Below are positions 10,780 through 19,214 of a stretch of DNA of 64,000 nt, one piece after another. Within the stretch, counting starts at the first letter, position 1, and each line of letters begins with the position of its first letter. The DNA is from Cupriavidus sp. WKF15 (lineage in GTDB: Bacteria; Pseudomonadota; Gammaproteobacteria; Burkholderiales; Burkholderiaceae). Made by a program: the position numbers and the translations under genes. Below the pieces are notes generated by a model. The model saw nothing but the letters and a program-made list of their open reading frames with translations. It did no database searches and was not told the origin of the DNA. The stretch is taken from NCBI RefSeq assembly GCF_029278605.1, contig NZ_CP119572.1, positions 1,426,001-1,490,000 on the forward strand. The letters run 5' to 3'.

Positions 10780-11730
10780 CTAGCCTGCCACGGCCGCGAC
10801 TGCCGGCCGCGCAGGCGCCTGTTCGGTCCGCCGCCAGTAAGCGGGGTTGCCGTAGGTGTTCTTCAGGTGATCGATAAACAACCGCACGCGCAGCGGCAGG
10901 TGCTTGCGTTGCGGGAAGACGGCATGGATGCCGATCGGGGGCGCCTGGAACTCGTCGAGCACCGTGACCAGCCGGCCGGTGGCGATCTCGCTGCCAACCT
11001 CCCACCACGAACGCCAGGCCAGCCCGTGGCCCTGGAGGCACCATTCGTGGAGCACGGCGCCATCGGTGCATTCCATATCGCCGCCGACTTTGACGGTGAC
11101 GGCACGGCCTTCCTGCTGGAATACCCAGCCACGCTGCACATTGGCGCTGGCGCCAAAGGCCAGGCAGTTATGGCGCTGGAGGTCCTCGGGAACAGCCGGT
11201 GTACCGGCTCGCGCGAGATATTCTGGCGATGCCACCACTACACGGCGGGTTTCGGCCAGGCGGATCGAAACCAGGCTGGAGTCGGGCAGGTCGCCAAGAC
11301 GGATGGCGCAGTCAAAGCCCTCGTTGACGAGATCGACCACGCGGTCGGACAGGTCCAGCGTAATCGTCACATCCGGGTGCGATTCAATGAATAGCGGCAC
11401 CAGCGGCGCCACGTGCTTGCGCCCATAGCCGGCGGGGGCCGTGACGCGCAGATGCCCGCTGGCCTTCACGCCGCCCGCGGAAACGCTGGCCTCGGCGTTG
11501 TGCAGGTCGTTCAGGATGCGCTGGCAGTCCTCCAGGAAGGCCGAGCCCTCGAAGGTCAGGCTGATCTTGCGCGTGGTCCGGATCAGCAGCTTGACGCCCA
11601 GCCGCTCCTCCAGCGCATCGATACGCCGCCCAATGATGGCGGGCGCTACGCCTTCAGCCGCCGCAGCAGCGGACAAGCTGCCGCGCGAGGCAACGGATAC
11701 AAAAGTCTCCAGTTGTTTGAAATGGTCCAC
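10780..11730 (-). CDS. LysR-family transcriptional regulator
   Basis: 316 residues. The winged helix-turn-helix is at about 1-60 (FVSVASRGSLSAAAAAEGV, then IGRRIDALEERLGVKLL), and a periplasmic-binding-protein-like effector domain follows, of the CrgA/DmlR-type subgroup (FDCAIRLGDLPDSSL). It is transcribed away from the haloacid dehalogenase/aceB pair across a 263-bp gap. Control of that pair is a reasonable inference but nothing in the sequence proves it. The effector is unknown. Confidence 0.88.
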   Translation of the reverse strand: MDHFKQLETFVSVASRGSLSAAAAAEGVAPAIIGRRIDALEERLGVKLLIRTTRKISLTFEGSAFLEDCQRILNDLHNAEASVSAGGVKASGHLRVTAPAGYGRKHVAPLVPLFIESHPDVTITLDLSDRVVDLVNEGFDCAIRLGDLPDSSLVSIRLAETRRVVVASPEYLARAGTPAVPEDLQRHNCLAFGASANVQRGWVFQQEGRAVTVKVGGDMECTDGAVLHEWCLQGHGLAWRSWWEVGSEIATGRLVTVLDEFQAPPIGIHAVFPQRKHLPLRVRLFIDHLKNTYGNPAYWRRTEQAPARPAVAAVAG

Positions 11731-11993
11731 GAATCTTTGTCTGCAATGCCTGCGCGATCACCCGCGCGGGGCGGCGAATGGGTACTTTGCGCAAATGCGA
11801 GGTCAAATGGGAGGGAATTGGTGTTTATTGTCGAACAAGTGAGCCAAGATTAGATGCCGAAAAGTAAAAGATCAAGTGACCCGGGCCGGCTTTGCCGCAC
11901 TGCAACGACTGCCTACAATGCCATGCATTCAATGGTGTACAGCCCCACGCAATCGCCTACGGCAAGACCTGACCCCGGGAACCAGAGCGCCTC

Positions 11994-12695
11994 ATGAACA
12001 AGATCCGCGCAGTCGTCTTCGACGCCTACGGCACGCTGTTCGACGTGTATTCCGTCACGGCGCGCGCGGAACAGTTGTTCCCGGGCAAGGGCGAGGCACT
12101 CGCGCTGCTGTGGCGCGAGCGGCAGATCGACTACACGCGCATCCGCACCATGGCCGCACCCGACGGCAAGTACTACAAGCCGTTCTGGGCGCTGACGGTG
12201 GATTCGCTGCGCTATGCCGCGGAACGCCTGCGGGTGGCGCTGGACGACGCGACCGAGGCGCAGCTGCTCAAGGAATACGCGTGCCTGTCGGCCTTTCCGG
12301 AGAACCTGGGCGCGCTCAAGCGGCTGCGCCGCGCGGGCCTGCCGCTGGGCATCCTGTCCAACGGCAATGCCGAGATGCTGGACATCTCCGTCAAGAGCGC
12401 GGGCATGCACGGCTTGTTCGACCACGTGCTGTCGGTTGACTCCGTGCGCCAGTACAAGACTGCCCCGGAGGCTTATGCGCTCGGGCCAAAGGCCTTCCAG
12501 CTGCCGGCTGAAGAGATTCTTTTTGTCTCTTCGAACGGCTGGGATGCGTGCGGCGCCACCTGGTTTGGCTACACCACGTTCTGGATCAACCGTGCCGGCC
12601 ATCCGGCGGAGCGGCTCGACGTAGCGCCCTCCGGCACCGGGCACGACATGAACGACCTGCTCGAATTCGTCCGCGCCACCGGCGCGGAAGTCTGA
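11994..12695 (+). CDS. Type II haloacid dehalogenase (HAD superfamily)
   Basis: 233 residues. The nucleophile Asp10 lies in VVFDAYGTLFD, motif II Ser/Asn is in ILSNGNAEM, the motif III Lys lies in QYKTAPEAY, and the C-terminal VSSNGWDACGATWFG plus FWINR are typical of L-2-haloacid dehalogenases. These hydrolyse L-2-haloalkanoates to D-2-hydroxy acids, for example chloroacetate to glycolate. It is 54 bases upstream of aceB on the same strand. That makes sense if glycolate is oxidised to glyoxylate, the substrate of malate synthase, but the natural substrate is not proven. Other HAD phosphatase activity cannot be excluded. Confidence 0.85.
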   Translation: MNKIRAVVFDAYGTLFDVYSVTARAEQLFPGKGEALALLWRERQIDYTRIRTMAAPDGKYYKPFWALTVDSLRYAAERLRVALDDATEAQLLKEYACLSAFPENLGALKRLRRAGLPLGILSNGNAEMLDISVKSAGMHGLFDHVLSVDSVRQYKTAPEAYALGPKAFQLPAEEILFVSSNGWDACGATWFGYTTFWINRAGHPAERLDVAPSGTGHDMNDLLEFVRATGAEV

Positions 12696-12749
12696 ACGAC
12701 AACGAGCGGCCGACCCTCTAACAAGCTATCGACTAACAGGAGAAGACTG

Positions 12750-14336
12750 ATGGCTATCACGCTGCCCGCGGGCATGAAGATTACCGGCGAGATCCTGCCG
12801 GCCTACGAAGATATCCTCACGCCGGAAGCCCTGGCCCTGGTAGACAAACTGCACCGCGCCTTCGAGCCGCGCCGCCAGGAACTGCTGGCCGCGCGCGTCG
12901 AGCGCGCCAAGCGCCTGGATGCCGGCGAAGTCCCCGACTTCCTGCCCGAAACCAAGCACATCCGCGAAGGCGACTGGAAGGTCGCACCGATCCCCAAGGC
13001 CCTGGAATGCCGCCGCGTGGAAATCACCGGCCCGGTCGAAGCCAAGATGGTCATCAACGCCTTCAACTCGGGCGCTGACAGCTACATGACCGACTTCGAG
13101 GATTCCAACACCCCCAACTGGCACAACCAGATGCAGGGCCAGGTGAACCTCAAGGCAGCCGTGCGCCGCACGCTGACGCTGGAATCGAAGGGCAAGCAAT
13201 ACAAGCTGAACGACAAGATCGCCACGCTGCAGGTGCGTCCGCGCGGCTGGCACCTGGACGAGAAGCACGTCACCATCGACGGCAAGCGCATCTCGGGCGG
13301 CATCTTCGACTTCGCGCTGTTCCTGTTCCACAACGCCAAGGAGCAGATCGCCCGCGGCGACGGCCCGTTCTTCTACCTGCCGAAGATGGAAAGCCATCTG
13401 GAAGCACGCCTGTGGAACGACATCTTCGTGATGGCGCAGAACGAGATCGGCCTGCCGCAAGGCACCATCAAGGCCACCGTGCTGATCGAGACGATCCTCG
13501 CCGCGTTCGAAATGGATGAGATCCTGTACGAACTGCGCGAGCACAGCGCGGGCCTGAACGCCGGCCGCTGGGACTACATCTTCTCGTGCATCAAGAAGTT
13601 CAAGAACGACAAGGACTTCTGCCTGGCCGACCGCGCCAAGGTCACCATGACCGCGCCGTTCATGCGCGCCTACGCACTGCTGCTGCTGAAGACCTGCCAC
13701 CACCGCGGCGCGCCCGCCATGGGCGGCATGAGCGCACTGATCCCGATCAAGAACGATCCGGAGAAGAACGCCATCGCCATGCAGGGCATCATCAACGACA
13801 AGAAGCGCGACGCCACCGATGGCTACGACGGCGGCTGGGTGGCCCACCCGGGCCTGGTCGAGCCCGCCATGAAGGAATTCGTGGCCGTGCTGGGCGACAA
13901 GCCTAACCAGTTCGAGAAGCAGCGTCCGGACGTGCACGTGAAGGGTTCGGACTTGCTGGACTTCCAGCCGGAAACCCCGATCACCGAAGCCGGCCTGCGC
14001 ATGAACATCAACGTCGGCATCCACTACCTGGGCGCCTGGCTGGCCGGCAACGGCTGCGTGCCGATCCACAACCTGATGGAAGATGCGGCCACCGCCGAGA
14101 TCTCGCGTTCGCAGGTGTGGCAGTGGATCCGCTCGCCGAAGGGCAAGCTGGAAGACGGCACCAAGGTCACGGCCGAGCTGGTGCGCAAGCTGATCCCGGA
14201 AGAGCTGGCCAAGGTGAAGGCCGAAGTCGGCGGCGAGACCAGGACCTATGACCGCGCTGCCGAGATCTTCGAGCAGATGTCGACGTCGGAAGATTTCGCC
14301 GAGTTCCTGACGCTGCCGCTGTACGAAGAAGTCTGA
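12750..14336 (+). CDS. aceB: Malate synthase A
   Basis: Second enzyme of the glyoxylate shunt: condenses glyoxylate with acetyl-CoA to malate. 528 residues, typical for isoform A (isoform G is about 720). Recognisable stretches are NSGADSYMTDFEDSNTPNW, LQVRPRGWHLDEKH with the glyoxylate-binding Arg, FYLPKMESHLEARLW with the Mg-binding Glu, and GGMSALIPIKNDP. An AGGAGAAG site precedes the ATG at 12750. It is probably transcribed with the dehalogenase upstream. A strong terminator follows at 14361. Confidence 0.97.
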   Translation: MAITLPAGMKITGEILPAYEDILTPEALALVDKLHRAFEPRRQELLAARVERAKRLDAGEVPDFLPETKHIREGDWKVAPIPKALECRRVEITGPVEAKMVINAFNSGADSYMTDFEDSNTPNWHNQMQGQVNLKAAVRRTLTLESKGKQYKLNDKIATLQVRPRGWHLDEKHVTIDGKRISGGIFDFALFLFHNAKEQIARGDGPFFYLPKMESHLEARLWNDIFVMAQNEIGLPQGTIKATVLIETILAAFEMDEILYELREHSAGLNAGRWDYIFSCIKKFKNDKDFCLADRAKVTMTAPFMRAYALLLLKTCHHRGAPAMGGMSALIPIKNDPEKNAIAMQGIINDKKRDATDGYDGGWVAHPGLVEPAMKEFVAVLGDKPNQFEKQRPDVHVKGSDLLDFQPETPITEAGLRMNINVGIHYLGAWLAGNGCVPIHNLMEDAATAEISRSQVWQWIRSPKGKLEDGTKVTAELVRKLIPEELAKVKAEVGGETRTYDRAAEIFEQMSTSEDFAEFLTLPLYEEV

Positions 14337-14360
14337 TCCGGCTACGGCTTGATGGCATGA

Positions 14361-14396
14361 AAAACCCGCGGTGTTCGCCGCGGGTTTTTGTTTTTG
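14361..14396 (+). terminator. Rho-independent terminator after aceB
   Basis: 10-bp stem (AAACCCGCGG at 14362-14371 with 14378-14387), a 6-base loop and T-rich tail (TTTTTGTTTTTG). Confidence 0.88.
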
Positions 14397-14434
14397 GGAA
14401 TAGGCGCAAGCGCACCATGCTGTGCGCGGCGTCT

Positions 14435-14710
14435 TCAGCCGACGCTGCGCGACCCATCTATGACCTTCTTCAGCATGACTTTCCGGTAGGTGCGTTCCAC
14501 GGCGAGCGTGCGGCAAAGCAGCCGCAGAACCCGCGTCGAATGATGTGTCGGATGACCTTTGGCCTTTAACGCGCGCACATGACGCAAACGCATCCGGATC
14601 TCGTCTCGCAATTTTTTGATCCGCTGGTCCAGGGGCAGTATGTCCCGCTCCATCAGCACGAGGCGGCGTAGCTCCTGCAGCTCCTGGTGGTTATAGCGCA
14701 TGCCTTTCAT
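14435..14710 (-). CDS. Small basic helical protein of unknown function (copy 1)
   Basis: 91 residues, rich in Arg, Lys and Leu, predicted almost entirely helical, with no signal peptide or membrane segment. I chose the ATG at 14710 because GGAGGGG stands six bases upstream; a longer frame to 14803 lacks a comparable site. Its second half aligns with the product of the next minus-strand gene upstream (14923-15204): after a shared Gly the pattern G..T..S.R.L.LL...L...R..R.V is conserved. The length is also nearly the same, so the two are probably duplicates. I recognise no family. The charge would suit nucleic-acid or protein binding, but that is speculation. Confidence 0.6.
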   Translation of the reverse strand: MKGMRYNHQELQELRRLVLMERDILPLDQRIKKLRDEIRMRLRHVRALKAKGHPTHHSTRVLRLLCRTLAVERTYRKVMLKKVIDGSRSVG

Positions 14711-14922
14711 TTCGCCCCTCCATGCTCGGTCGTGGAAGGGGTTCCGCATCTTCTGTTCCCGAAGTCGGTCAAATGGCGCGAGAAGGCCCTGACCTGGCTT
14801 CATCTGCCTGACATGGATCGCGGAACAGGCCGGCTGTGCGGGACAAAAGCCTTATTGGACCGCCGCCGGACTTGTCTGGAGTTGCCTGCCGCCAAGGGAT
14901 ATGGTGACGTGCGGGCGAGCTC

Positions 14923-15204
14923 TCAGGCGCACGGCCTGGACTCGCCTGCGACCTTGCGCGTTCGCACCTGCCAGCAATAGAGGTACGTACATTGCAGTGC
15001 AATTTCTACATTGCGCGCATGCCGGAGCGCTCGCAGGCTCTCCCGCAGCAGGTGAAGCAGACGATACGAAAACCGCGTGTCTTGCCCCTCCTCACGAGCC
15101 GCGCGAATCAGCTTGATGTGTGCATGAATGCGCAGACGTGTCTGCATGATGGCACAGTCAAGTTCCGTGAGGCGGTCTCGGGCTATTTCCGGTTGGGCGA
15201 CCAT
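14923..15204 (-). CDS. Small basic helical protein of unknown function (copy 2)
   Basis: 93 residues, Arg-rich and helical, paralogous to the 91-residue product encoded about 210 bases downstream on the same strand. The shared core here is GQDTRFSYRLLHLLRESL followed by R..R.V. The ATG at 15204 has GAGGA seven bases upstream; the frame runs further to 15462 without a better site. Two Cys occur close together near the C-terminus (LQCTYLYCW), absent from copy 1. Function unknown. The 212-base spacer between the two genes holds nothing I can name. Confidence 0.58.
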   Translation of the reverse strand: MVAQPEIARDRLTELDCAIMQTRLRIHAHIKLIRAAREEGQDTRFSYRLLHLLRESLRALRHARNVEIALQCTYLYCWQVRTRKVAGESRPCA

Positions 15205-15453
15205 GGCTGGATCCTCGATTGAATGGCAAGAAGCCCGTACGGCTTCGGGCGGCATCAAGCGATACTCTTGCCCGCCTGGAGGCGGTCGGCGCCGTCGCCG
15301 AATCCTCGGTGACCGAGTGTGGCAACCGGTGGCCGTTTCCACGGTCAAGTTTATGCATGCGTGCACTGTTGGCCCATCCAGCAAGCCCTGGCGATTCGCG
15401 TTACCCTGTCCGTCGCTGTTTTTTCCGATTACGCCGTTTCCGCCACAGACACC

Positions 15454-16107
15454 ATGACCCAACCGCTTCGCATCGACTTCGTTTCCGATATCTCATGCCC
15501 ATGGTGCGCCATCGGCCTGTCCTCGCTGCGGCTTGCGCTGTCGCGCCTTGGCGATGAAGTCGACGCCGAGATCGCCGTGCACCCGTTTGAGCTGAATCCG
15601 GATATGGGACCGGGCGGCGAGGCCATAGTCGATTACCTTGGGAAGAAGTACGGACGCACGCCGGAGCAGATCGCGCAGACGCAGGAGATGATCCGCGAGC
15701 GCGGTGCTTCGGTCGGCTTCACATTCGGGCCGCGCACTCGCGTCTACAACACTTTCGATGCGCATCGCCTGCTGCACTGGGCCGGGCTTGAAGGCCGCCA
15801 GTTGCCGCTCAAGCTGGCACTACTGGAGGCCTACCATACCGAGGGAAGGGATCCGAGCAACCATGACGTGCTGGTCGAGATCGCGGAGTCGGTCGGACTG
15901 GACGCCACGCGCGCGCGCCAGGTGCTGCAGGGCGGCGATTATGCCGGCGAGGTGCGCGAGGCAGAGCGGGAGAACCAGTCCATGGGGCTGAGTTCAGTGC
16001 CGGCGATCATCTTCAATCGACGCTATCTGGTGAGCGGCGGACAACCGGTGGAAGCCTTCGAGCAGGCGATCCGGGAGATCCTGGCGCAAGCGTCGCCGGC
16101 GTCCTGA
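15454..16107 (+). CDS. DsbA-family oxidoreductase, FrnE-like
   Basis: 217-residue thioredoxin-fold protein with the redox motif CPWC at residues 15-18 (DISCPWCAIGL), a helical insertion, and the cis-Pro segment SSVPAIIFN near the end. This is the layout of the cytoplasmic FrnE / 2-hydroxychromene-2-carboxylate isomerase-like branch of DsbA. No signal peptide is seen from the ATG at 15454. The frame extends 45 codons upstream, but that part has no family character. Role: probable thiol-disulfide exchange or isomerase; the partner is unknown. Confidence 0.85.
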   Translation: MTQPLRIDFVSDISCPWCAIGLSSLRLALSRLGDEVDAEIAVHPFELNPDMGPGGEAIVDYLGKKYGRTPEQIAQTQEMIRERGASVGFTFGPRTRVYNTFDAHRLLHWAGLEGRQLPLKLALLEAYHTEGRDPSNHDVLVEIAESVGLDATRARQVLQGGDYAGEVREAERENQSMGLSSVPAIIFNRRYLVSGGQPVEAFEQAIREILAQASPAS

Positions 16108-16364
16108 TTGCGGCGCAAATCGCCGGATGCCAGCCTCCCCATTCATGCGGACAAAAGGGACCGTTCGCGAAATCGAGATTTACGCGGAGGGGCAAATCGC
16201 CGGAAGTTACGTCCTTGCTGTCGCGCGATAGCAGACGGGTTCGCGCTTCCTGAAAGACTGCCGCAAGTGATGTACCACGCGAAAGTGGCAGGAGCGCCAG
16301 CCCGGTGTGCCCCCTTGTTGCCTGCCAGGTGCATACCTCCGTCAGGAGCGCGCCGATTTGAGAC

Positions 16365-16805
16365 ATGAAAGACCAATCCCACCAGACCGTGATTGCCGCG
16401 GATGTTGTCGCCCGCGAAGAGCGCTTCTGCCTTGATAACCCCGCACTGGAAAGCGCCGGTGTCAGGATCACTCAGTGGCGCCGCGATTATGTCGAGCTCG
16501 AACTGGACGTTGCGCCGCACATGCTCAACCGGAGCCGTGTGATCCACGGCGGCACCATTTGTACGTTGCTGGATGCCGCGACCGGCTACTCCGGTCTTTA
16601 CTCGCCCGCGGGCGAGGCGCCGCTGCATGCCGTCACGCTGTCACTGACCTCGAACTTCCTGAGTAACGGGACCGGCAAGTTGCTGACCGCGAAAGGGATG
16701 GTCGACCGGCGCGGGCGTTCGATCTTCTTTTCCCGCGCGGAGGTCTGGCTGGACGAAGCGTTGCTGGTCGCGACAGGCGTGGCGACGATGAAATACCTGA
16801 AATAG
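16365..16805 (+). CDS. PaaI-family hotdog thioesterase
   Basis: 146-residue hotdog-fold protein. The signature HGGTICTLLDAATGY puts HGG at residues 61-63 and the catalytic acid at Asp70, as in PaaI/YbgC-type acyl-CoA thioesterases. The second half contains the usual strand pairs (LTSNFLSNGTGKLLTAKG). It probably hydrolyses an acyl- or aryl-acyl-CoA; no pathway genes are adjacent to specify which. It stands alone after a 257-base gap in which I see nothing notable, and is convergent with the acyltransferase gene downstream. Confidence 0.85.
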   Translation: MKDQSHQTVIAADVVAREERFCLDNPALESAGVRITQWRRDYVELELDVAPHMLNRSRVIHGGTICTLLDAATGYSGLYSPAGEAPLHAVTLSLTSNFLSNGTGKLLTAKGMVDRRGRSIFFSRAEVWLDEALLVATGVATMKYLK

Positions 16806-16831
16806 GCGCTACGCTGGCAGGCTGCCGGCAG

Positions 16832-17728
16832 TTACGTCGAATTGACGGCGCGGGCGCCATCCGCGTCGGGTGTCACGGCGCCCGACGGCACCTTGTAGCG
16901 GTTGTACCCCCACAGATACTGCTCGGGGAAGCGCCGGACCATGTCTTCCACCTCGGCATTGATCCATGCCGCCTGCTCTTCGGCCGTCGGCGGCATGGGC
17001 CCGGTCAGGCGCTTCACGTGCATTTTCCAGCCGCGCCCGCCAGGCAGGCGCTCGCCAGCCGCAATGATGAGCGGCGCGCCGGTCTGCGAGGCGAGCTTGC
17101 ACGGCAACGTGATTGTATAAGCCTTGCGGGCAAAGAACGGTACCCAGACGCCATCGCCCTTGGGCGCCTGATCGGGCAGCAGGCCCACTGCCTCGCCTTG
17201 CCGCAATGCGCGCACGAAAGCGCGCACGCCTTGCGCAGTGGCGGGAACCGCCTTCAGTTTCGACGCGCCGCGCACGCTGTCGAGCAGGTCCCGGAAGAGT
17301 GCCTTGCGATGGGGCCGGAACATGATCGTCAGCGAGATCCGTTCTGCGGCGTAGCGGGCCGCCAACTCGAAGCAGCCCAGATGCGGCGTCAGCATGACGA
17401 GTCCGCGGCCTTCGGCCAGGGTGTTCTCGATCACGTCCCAGTCCTCGCAAATGACCTTGTCGAGACAGTCATCGAGGCGAAACCAGACATGGGCCAGCTC
17501 GGTCATCATGGCACCGGTCTCCCCCGCGGCCTTGCGCGCAAAAGACGGCCCGGCGAAGCCGGCCTGGGTGGCGTTCTGCCGCAGGTGCCGACGGTATCCG
17601 CCGGGCAGGGCATAGACGAGCCGTCCCAGCATGCGCCCGGCCGCATGCGCAACTGGCAACGGCAGTGCGGCAACAAGCCGAACTACCGCGGAGAGCATGC
17701 GACTTGGGAAGGGCGGACGTTGAGGCAT
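16832..17728 (-). CDS. Lipid A biosynthesis acyltransferase (LpxL/HtrB family)
   Basis: 298-residue inner-membrane enzyme of the LpxL/LpxM family, which adds a secondary acyl chain to Kdo-lipid A. The catalytic HX4E motif is HLGCFE (His116 to Glu121). Conserved followers are MFRPH, LLPDQAP and FGR-like VPFFARKA. A hydrophobic N-terminal segment (about 11-30) anchors the protein. I used the ATG at 17728; a GTG two codons earlier is an alternative. Whether it is the LpxL or LpxM position cannot be decided from sequence alone. The C-terminus is short and polar. Confidence 0.88.
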   Translation of the reverse strand: MPQRPPFPSRMLSAVVRLVAALPLPVAHAAGRMLGRLVYALPGGYRRHLRQNATQAGFAGPSFARKAAGETGAMMTELAHVWFRLDDCLDKVICEDWDVIENTLAEGRGLVMLTPHLGCFELAARYAAERISLTIMFRPHRKALFRDLLDSVRGASKLKAVPATAQGVRAFVRALRQGEAVGLLPDQAPKGDGVWVPFFARKAYTITLPCKLASQTGAPLIIAAGERLPGGRGWKMHVKRLTGPMPPTAEEQAAWINAEVEDMVRRFPEQYLWGYNRYKVPSGAVTPDADGARAVNST

Positions 17729-18186
17729 GGTCACGTATCTAAGGGTGAAGGACTGGCGCGATTCCGCTGGCCCTTGGCAATCGGCGCAGCAGGTATCGGT
17801 GATCGGGACTGGCGGTCCAGTCCATTCCGCGGCACTTGGCGGCCGCTTCAGTTGCGGGGCGCAGAGCCCGTCGGGGGTTGCTGTTCTGTGAGTCGCAGGG
17901 GCGCTGCCTCAGGCGGGTATCCACGAGGCACCGCGTGCGACGGGCAGGGGCCGGTCAGGTGTCTGCGTGGAATCATTGGCGCGGCGCGGCATGCGGAGGC
18001 TCTTGCGTTGAAGGATGCTCACTGTAGCATGCCTCCGTCAGCAGCCCGTTGTTTTAACGGTCAGGGCGCCGTCCGCGTGCAACGGTGGTATGGGCCGTAC
18101 CGCCTGCGAAGGCGGATCGGCATAGGTGCCTGCCGGCGTGGAAGGGCAGGCGGATGCGGGGGGCGACCCGCATCCCGATGAAGCTA
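17729..18186. other. Gene-free stretch between the acyltransferase and metQ
   Basis: 458 bases. Short open frames on both strands lack ribosome-binding sites and family character. The only structure seen is the hairpin at 18152-18175 behind metQ. Upstream sequence for the minus-strand acyltransferase lies at the left end. Confidence 0.5.
18152..18175 (-). terminator. Candidate hairpin terminator after metQ
   Basis: 9-bp perfect stem (GGATGCGGG at 18152-18160 with 18167-18175) and a 6-base loop, 11 bases past the metQ stop. There is no T run on the minus strand, so efficiency is uncertain. Confidence 0.4.
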
Positions 18187-19002
18187 TCAGAACGAGGGGA
18201 CCATCGCGCCCTTGAACTGGGCCTTCATGAACTGCTTCACGTCTTCCGACTGGTAAGCCGCCACCAGCTTCTTCACCCACGGCTTGTCCTTGTCCTGGGT
18301 GCGCACCACGATGATGTTGGCGTACGGGCTGTGGATGTCCTCCAGGCCGATCGCGTCCTTGGTCGGCTGCAGGCCGGCGGCCAGCGCGTAGTTGGTGTTG
18401 ATGACCGCGGCGCCGACGTCGGGCAGGGCGCGGGCCAGCTGGGCGGCGTCCAGTTCGACGATCTTCAGCTTCCTGGGGTTCTCGGCCACGTCCAGCGGGG
18501 TCGCGTTGTTTCCGTTGGCGCCTGCACCGGCCTTGAGCTTGATCACGCCCTGGGACTGCAGCAGCAACAGCGCACGGTTCTCGTTCGACGGGTCATTGGG
18601 CACAGCCACCTTGGCGCCCTGCGGCAGGTCCTTCGGCGACTTCAGGTTCTTCGCGTAGATGCCCAGCGGCGAGATATAGGTGTAGCCCACGCTTGCCATC
18701 TTGTAGCCGCGCTGCTTGATCTGGCTATCCAGGTACGGCTGGTGCTGGAAGCTGTTGGCGTCGAGGTCGCCGGCATCGAGCGCGGCGTTGGGCTGCACGT
18801 AGTCGTTGAATTCCACGACCTTCACGTTCAGGCCGTTCTTCTTGGCCACTTTCTGCACGACTTGCCAGACTTCGGCGTCCGGACCGCTGACGGTGCCCAC
18901 GCGAATGGTCTGTTCCTGGGCCGACACGCTGCCCGCGGCGGCGATGAGACCGACGGCGGACACGGCAACCGCCAGACGCTTGTAAAGGGAGATGCTGCGC
19001 AT
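18187..19002 (-). CDS. metQ: MetQ/NlpA-family substrate-binding protein (orphan)
   Basis: 271 residues. Periplasmic receptor of the D/L-methionine ABC importer family. Residues 1-28 form a signal peptide (cleavage after ASGSVSA-like end, before QEQTIRVG); there is no lipobox Cys, unlike most Gram-positive and enteric MetQ. The mature part has the family stretches VVEFNDYVQPNAAL, DANSFQHQPYL and VPNDPSNENRALLLLQ. No metN or metI gene is next to it, so it must use a transporter elsewhere. Two palindromes sit in its 5' region (19092-19103 and 19145-19160). An AGGAGAG site precedes the ATG. Confidence 0.9.
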   Translation of the reverse strand: MRSISLYKRLAVAVSAVGLIAAAGSVSAQEQTIRVGTVSGPDAEVWQVVQKVAKKNGLNVKVVEFNDYVQPNAALDAGDLDANSFQHQPYLDSQIKQRGYKMASVGYTYISPLGIYAKNLKSPKDLPQGAKVAVPNDPSNENRALLLLQSQGVIKLKAGAGANGNNATPLDVAENPRKLKIVELDAAQLARALPDVGAAVINTNYALAAGLQPTKDAIGLEDIHSPYANIIVVRTQDKDKPWVKKLVAAYQSEDVKQFMKAQFKGAMVPSF

Positions 19003-19091
19003 AGGAGAGTTTGGATGTTATTGGAAGCTTGTGGCTTGAAAGGCGCCTCAACCCGGTCCGGGTGCGGTTGGGCGGGCGAGGGCACAGATTA

Positions 19092-19103
19092 ACGCAATTG
19101 CGT
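19092..19103 (-). promoter_or_regulatory. Perfect 12-bp palindrome in the metQ upstream region
   Basis: ACGCAATTGCGT, 90 bases before the metQ start codon. Candidate operator; no regulator is identified. Confidence 0.35.
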
Positions 19104-19144
19104 CCAAACAGGGCGGCGCAGGGGATATTGGCGTCTATTTCTTT

Positions 19145-19160
19145 TTCATATGCTTATGAA
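19145..19160 (-). promoter_or_regulatory. Inverted repeat TTCATA-N4-TATGAA upstream of metQ
   Basis: Perfect 6-bp arms around TGCT, within an A/T-rich patch about 145 bases before metQ. The form fits a LysR- or other dimer-binding site. A sulfur-responsive regulator such as CysB or MetR is a guess based on the gene controlled. Confidence 0.4.
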
Positions 19161-19214
19161 GTCGGCGTCGGCCCAAAATCTGGCATTTAATGCTGGGGGG
19201 TATGCCGGAGCGCG

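Noticed and set aside
12726..14516. Minus-strand open frame of 596 codons across aceB
   Set aside because: Antisense shadow of malate synthase with biased composition; aceB is certain.
17018..18181. Plus-strand open frame of 387 codons over the acyltransferase
   Set aside because: No ribosome-binding site or motif; antisense to a gene with intact catalytic residues.
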